From: Pseudomonadota bacterium
GTDB taxonomy: Bacteria; Myxococcota_A; UBA796; SXON01
Reading direction: 5' to 3'
DNA: 8,621 nt
Assembly: GCA_005776735.1 (NCBI GenBank)
Contig: SXOM01000223.1
Location: 1 to 8,621, forward strand
Shown here piece by piece: positions 5,803 to 8,621 of this stretch (position 1 is the first letter of the stretch; each line of letters starts with the position of its first letter). Under the pieces are notes generated by a model. It was not told the origin of the DNA, ran no database searches, and saw only the letters and a list, made by a program, of their open reading frames with translations. Both the position numbers and the translations under genes were made by a program.

Positions 5803-7151
5803 GCCAGGATCGGCTCGACGCCCGCCTCCTCGCGCGCCACCTCGGCGCGATCACCCGGGCGGTGCGCATCCACGACGTCGCCAACCGCGCCGTGTCCCGG
5901 CTCATCGCATGGTGCTCGCGCGACCTCACCGAGCTCTTCGAATCGGGGCCCGACTGCCGCGTCGAGATCGACAACGCCGGCGTGCTCGTGGTCAACAACC
6001 ACCCCCAACGCCTCCGCCGCGACGTCCGCTCGCAGCTCATGCCCCTGGCCGCCATGCTCCGCGACGCGGGCGCCGGCGGCTTCCGCATCACCGCGGTCGT
6101 CCCCGACCGGGCGCTGCTCGGGTTGTTCCGGGTGTTGTCGACGCTCGGCAAGGGCACCGAGCGCACCGAGACGCAGCGGCAGCTCGAGCTGGCGGGCGTC
6201 ACCTGCTTCCAGCTCCTGCCGCCGCGGGTGCTCGTCTCCGGCCTGAGCGGGGGGCCGGGCGCCGCGGTGCGCATCGCCGCGGCCGAGACCCTGCAGGCCT
6301 ACATCCGGGCGGTGCTGGCAGTGCAGCAGGCGCGCGACGAGGGCACGCTGCTGCGCATCCCGCCCGCGGTCTTCCGCGGCGCGCAAGGGCTGGCCGACCT
6401 CGCCGACAGCGACCTGCGGATGCACCTGGCGCTCACCTCGCTCAAGGAGGACATGGAGTACCAAACGCGCCACCCGGTGCACGCGATGATCTTCGCGATG
6501 GCGCTGGGCGCGCGGATCGGCCTGCCCCGTACGCTCCTGGTCGAGCTGGGCATCGCCGCGCTGTACGCCGCCACCCTCCCCGACGACGCCGACACCGACG
6601 ACATCCTCGGCATGGTGGTGTCGATGCTGCACAGCTCGCGCCTGAGCCTCGCGCGCGCCCGCCGGATGCTGGCCGTCTTCGACTTCCGCGCCGGCGTCGA
6701 CCGCACCGGCCCGCCCTTCGCGCGGCTCGACTCGCCCCCTCACCTCTTCGGCCGCATCTGCGCGATCGCGATCACGTTCGACCGGCTCACCACCCGCGGC
6801 GACGACCGCCCCGGCCTGCTCGCCGACGAAGCGCTGGGCCAGATGGGAGAGGACCGCGCCGCCGGCTACGACCCCGAGCTCTTGCGCCTCTTCGCGACGG
6901 TCGTCGGGCGCTACCCCCTTGGCTGCGCGCTACAGCTCGACAACGGCGAGGTCGGCGTGGTCATCCACACCCCGAGCGACGCCGCGCTCGCGGCGCTGCC
7001 GTTGGTGCGCATCGTGCGCGACGAAGCCGGCGGCATCGTGCGCAACGGCGGCATCGTCGACCTCGCCGACCCCGCCGCGGGCCGGCGCGTGGTGGGCGCC
7101 GTCGACGCCGAGACCCTGGGCATCGACCCGAGGCGCGCGCTCTTCGGATGA
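5799..7151 (+). CDS. Degenerate HD-GYP-like domain protein
   Basis: Predicted 450-residue cytoplasmic protein. Residues about 54-117 form a module like that of the upstream partner: VEIDNAGVLVVNN strands, a PLAAMLRDAG helix, FRITAVV, then a hydrophobic ALLGLFRVLSTL helix. Residues about 215-390 follow the HD-GYP fold order: YQTRHPVHAMIFAMALGARI, then LLVELGIAALYAATL, then DRTGPP, then FGRICAIAITFDRLTTR, GYDPELLRLFATVVGRYPLG, and a LDNGEVGVV strand. HD-GYP phosphodiesterases cleave cyclic-di-GMP with a metal centre built from His and Asp residues. Here the first His survives (H225), but the HD pair is replaced within AALYAA, GYP reads GPP, and the late Asp before the FD.LT stretch is Ile. Hydrolysis is therefore not expected, and binding or scaffolding is more likely. 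The start is fixed by GGAG and the ATGA overlap. The stop again overlaps the next gene by four bases. Confidence 0.85.
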   Translation: MSQDRLDARLLARHLGAITRAVRIHDVANRAVSRLIAWCSRDLTELFESGPDCRVEIDNAGVLVVNNHPQRLRRDVRSQLMPLAAMLRDAGAGGFRITAVVPDRALLGLFRVLSTLGKGTERTETQRQLELAGVTCFQLLPPRVLVSGLSGGPGAAVRIAAAETLQAYIRAVLAVQQARDEGTLLRIPPAVFRGAQGLADLADSDLRMHLALTSLKEDMEYQTRHPVHAMIFAMALGARIGLPRTLLVELGIAALYAATLPDDADTDDILGMVVSMLHSSRLSLARARRMLAVFDFRAGVDRTGPPFARLDSPPHLFGRICAIAITFDRLTTRGDDRPGLLADEALGQMGEDRAAGYDPELLRLFATVVGRYPLGCALQLDNGEVGVVIHTPSDAALAALPLVRIVRDEAGGIVRNGGIVDLADPAAGRRVVGAVDAETLGIDPRRALFG

Positions 7152-7873
7152 TCGTCCTGCTGACGGACTTCGGCACCGACGACCTGTACGTCGGGGTGAT
7201 GAAGGGCGTGATCGGGACGCTCGCGCCCGGCCTACCCGTGGTCGACCTGGCACACGGTGTGCCACCCCAGGCCATCGGGGTCGGCGCGGCGTGGCTCGAC
7301 GCCGCGTGGCGCTACTTCCCGGTCGGCGCGACCTTCGTGTGCGTCGTCGACCCCGGCGTGGGCACCACGCGACGCCCCCTCGCGGTCCGCGCGGGGGGGC
7401 GCACGTTCGTCGGGCCCGACAACGGGCTCCTGGGCCTGTTGCCGATCGACGAAGCCCGGGTCATCGCGGCCGACTGGGGGCTGGAGCCCCGCTCGGCGAC
7501 CTTCCAGGGCCGCGACCTGTTCGCGCCGGTCGCGGCGCGCCTCGCGGCCGGCGCCGACTTCGCCGCCGTCGGGCCGCTCGCCGGCACGATCGTGGCGGCC
7601 CCGGTCCCGGCGCCGGCGCTGCATGCGGGCGTCGTCCTCTGGACCGACCGGTTCGGCAACCTGGTCACGTCCTTGGGCCCGCGCACCGATGGCGTCGTAT
7701 CCGGCGAGGGCTGGCGCGCCCCCGTGGTACGCACCTCCGGAGACGCGCCCGACGGCGCGCTCGTGGCGCTCACCGGAAGCGCGGGGAGGCTCGAGCTCAG
7801 CGTCGTCGGCGGCGACGCGGGCCGGCGCCTCGGACTCGGGGCCGGGCAGCCCGTCACCTGGGCGCCGGCGTGA
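7148..7873 (+). CDS. SAM hydroxide adenosyltransferase (DUF62 / SAM hydrolase family)
   Basis: Predicted 241-residue soluble enzyme of the family related to the SAM-dependent fluorinase and chlorinase. Typical members attack SAM with water to give adenosine and L-methionine. Motifs appear in order: LLTDFGTDDLYVGVMKGVI (4-22), DLAHGVPPQA (33-42), FVCVVDPGVGTTRRPLAV (63-80), VGPDNGLLGLL (88-98), TFQGRDLFAPVAARLAAG (118-135) and a C-terminal DRFGNLVTSL (167-176). The catalytic Asp (D68) and Arg (R75) are present. The family's triad His, normally in TFHGRD, is Gln here (Q120, codon CAG at 7505-7507). The protein is slightly shorter than the usual 250-270 residues. The ATG overlaps the upstream stop as ATGA, and no strong ribosome binding site is visible, so translation is probably coupled. 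The family assignment is firm. Whether the enzyme is active as a hydrolase is uncertain because of the Gln. Confidence 0.92.
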   Translation: MIVLLTDFGTDDLYVGVMKGVIGTLAPGLPVVDLAHGVPPQAIGVGAAWLDAAWRYFPVGATFVCVVDPGVGTTRRPLAVRAGGRTFVGPDNGLLGLLPIDEARVIAADWGLEPRSATFQGRDLFAPVAARLAAGADFAAVGPLAGTIVAAPVPAPALHAGVVLWTDRFGNLVTSLGPRTDGVVSGEGWRAPVVRTSGDAPDGALVALTGSAGRLELSVVGGDAGRRLGLGAGQPVTWAPA

Positions 7874-8621
7874 CCCCCCCCGACACCGCGCGCGCCGACC
7901 GGGCGCTGCACCGCCTGCGCGAGCTCCGCTCCGTCCTGGTGGTCCTGTCCGGCGGGGTCGACTCCGCCCTGGTCCTGAGCCTCGCGTCCGAAGCGCTCGG
8001 CCCCACGGTCCGCGCCTTCACCGCGGCCGGCCCGGCGGTGCTCCCGGTCGAGGTCCAGACCGCCCGCGAGGTGGCCGGCCGCCTGGGGGTCGCCCACGTG
8101 GTCGAGGCCACCAACGAGCTGGACCGCGAGGGGTACCGGGCCAACCAGGGCGACCGCTGCTTCCACTGCCGGGAGGAGCTCTACACCCGCGCGCGCGCCG
8201 CCGCCGACGCGGCTGGCGTGGTGCACCTCGTCGACGGCACCCAGCTCGACGACCTCGGCGAACACCGCCCTGGGCTCCGCGCGGCGGCCAGGGCGGGCGT
8301 GGTGCACGTCCTGGTCGAGGCGGGCTTCGACAAGGCGGCCGTGCGGCGGGTGGCGCGGGCCCGGGGTCTCGCCATCTGGGACAAGCCGGCCGAGCCGTGC
8401 CTCGGCAGCCGCCTCCAGGTCGGGACGGCGGTCACGCCGACCCGGTTGGCCCGCGTGGCCGCGCTCGAGGCGTGGCTCGCCGCGGAGGGGTTCCACGAGG
8501 TGCGGGTGCGCACCGAGGCGGCGGCCGACGGCGACCACGCGCGGGTCGAGGTGGCGGCCGGCGAAGTGCCGCGGCTCCGCGACGCGGCCGCGGTCCTGGG
8601 AATTGCGCTTGGTCATTACAC
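7870..8621 (+). CDS. larE: LarE, ATP-dependent sulfur transferase for nickel-pincer cofactor (3' truncated by window)
   Basis: 250 complete codons are present and the frame is still open at the right edge; LarE proteins are usually about 270 residues, so roughly 20 are missing. LarE activates the carboxylate groups of the pyridinium dicarboxylate mononucleotide with ATP and inserts sulfur, making the precursor of the Ni-pincer nucleotide used by lactate racemase (LarA) and relatives. The PP-loop SGGVDS is at 27-32. DRCFHCREEL (95-104) gives a CxxC pair (C97, C100). VDGTQLDDLGEHRPGLRAA (121-139) and IWDKPAEPCLGSRL (169-182) are hallmark LarE segments. C177 matches the sacrificial Cys of the Lactobacillus enzyme. 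The start is a GTG overlapping the upstream TGA as GTGA, giving the third 4-base overlap in this operon. No LarB or LarC is visible, but the sequence ends here. An eight-C tract directly follows the start codon. Confidence 0.93.
   Translation, partial: MTPPDTARADRALHRLRELRSVLVVLSGGVDSALVLSLASEALGPTVRAFTAAGPAVLPVEVQTAREVAGRLGVAHVVEATNELDREGYRANQGDRCFHCREELYTRARAAADAAGVVHLVDGTQLDDLGEHRPGLRAAARAGVVHVLVEAGFDKAAVRRVARARGLAIWDKPAEPCLGSRLQVGTAVTPTRLARVAALEAWLAAEGFHEVRVRTEAAADGDHARVEVAAGEVPRLRDAAAVLGIALGHY
7874..7881. repeat. Eight-base C homopolymer at codons 2-4 of larE
   Basis: The tract lies immediately after the GTG start codon (GTG ACC CCC CCC). Homopolymers at this position are a common layout for slipped-strand on/off switching, but the surrounding composition makes chance occurrence plausible. 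Confidence 0.5.

Noticed and set aside
4790..7873. 1027-codon open frame on the plus strand
   Set aside because: Its final 241 codons are the SAM hydrolase. The rest is low-complexity Arg/Ala/Pro/Ser translation of the HEAT-like and HD-GYP-like genes read out of frame.
7312..8616. 434-codon minus-strand open frame opposite the SAM hydrolase and larE genes
   Set aside because: The opposite strand carries two unmistakable enzyme families with ordered motifs, and this frame shows only shadow-like composition.

Overview
The window is extremely GC-rich and tightly packed, holding seven protein-coding genes in two divergent transcription units that start from a 62-base gap at about 3971-4032. The protein families point to a delta-proteobacterial type organism, most likely Myxococcota. 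These are an AgmX/PglI-type C-terminal domain, a DUF4388 domain joined to receiver-like and MshEN-like domains, HEAT-like repeats, and a degenerate HD-GYP-like protein. This placement is inferred from domain content and base composition, not from a marker gene. I saw no RNA genes, insertion sequences, CRISPR arrays or integrase genes.

Leftward unit (minus strand, read from 3970 down to 113). The first gene is a large multidomain signalling protein: an MshEN-like N-terminus, two receiver-like regions, an HD-like helical region and a DUF4388 C-terminus. It has lost the residues needed for phosphotransfer and for HD hydrolysis. Eight bases later comes a redoxin-fold plus rhodanese fusion joined by an eight-proline hinge. 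Last is a single-pass membrane protein with a cytoplasmic-type zinc ribbon and a periplasmic-type AgmX/TonB-like C-terminal domain.

Rightward unit (plus strand, 4033 to the right edge). Four genes are chained by 4-base stop/start overlaps (ATGA, ATGA, GTGA). They encode a HEAT-like repeat protein, a degenerate HD-GYP-like protein, a SAM hydroxide adenosyltransferase (DUF62 family) and a LarE-type sulfur transferase cut off by the window edge. The first two share a similar N-terminal module and look like partners. The last two are metabolic: SAM hydrolysis to adenosine plus methionine, and sulfur insertion for the nickel-pincer nucleotide cofactor.

The most interesting theme is loss of catalysis in otherwise recognisable folds. 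The receiver domain has Asn for the phospho-acceptor Asp. Two HD-like domains lack their metal ligands. The redoxin domain lacks its peroxidatic Cys. The SAM hydrolase has Gln in place of the catalytic-triad His. The first three suggest a non-catalytic sensing or scaffolding module, possibly built around cyclic-di-GMP-type folds. Long open frames opposite or inside these genes are GC-rich shadows and are not annotated.
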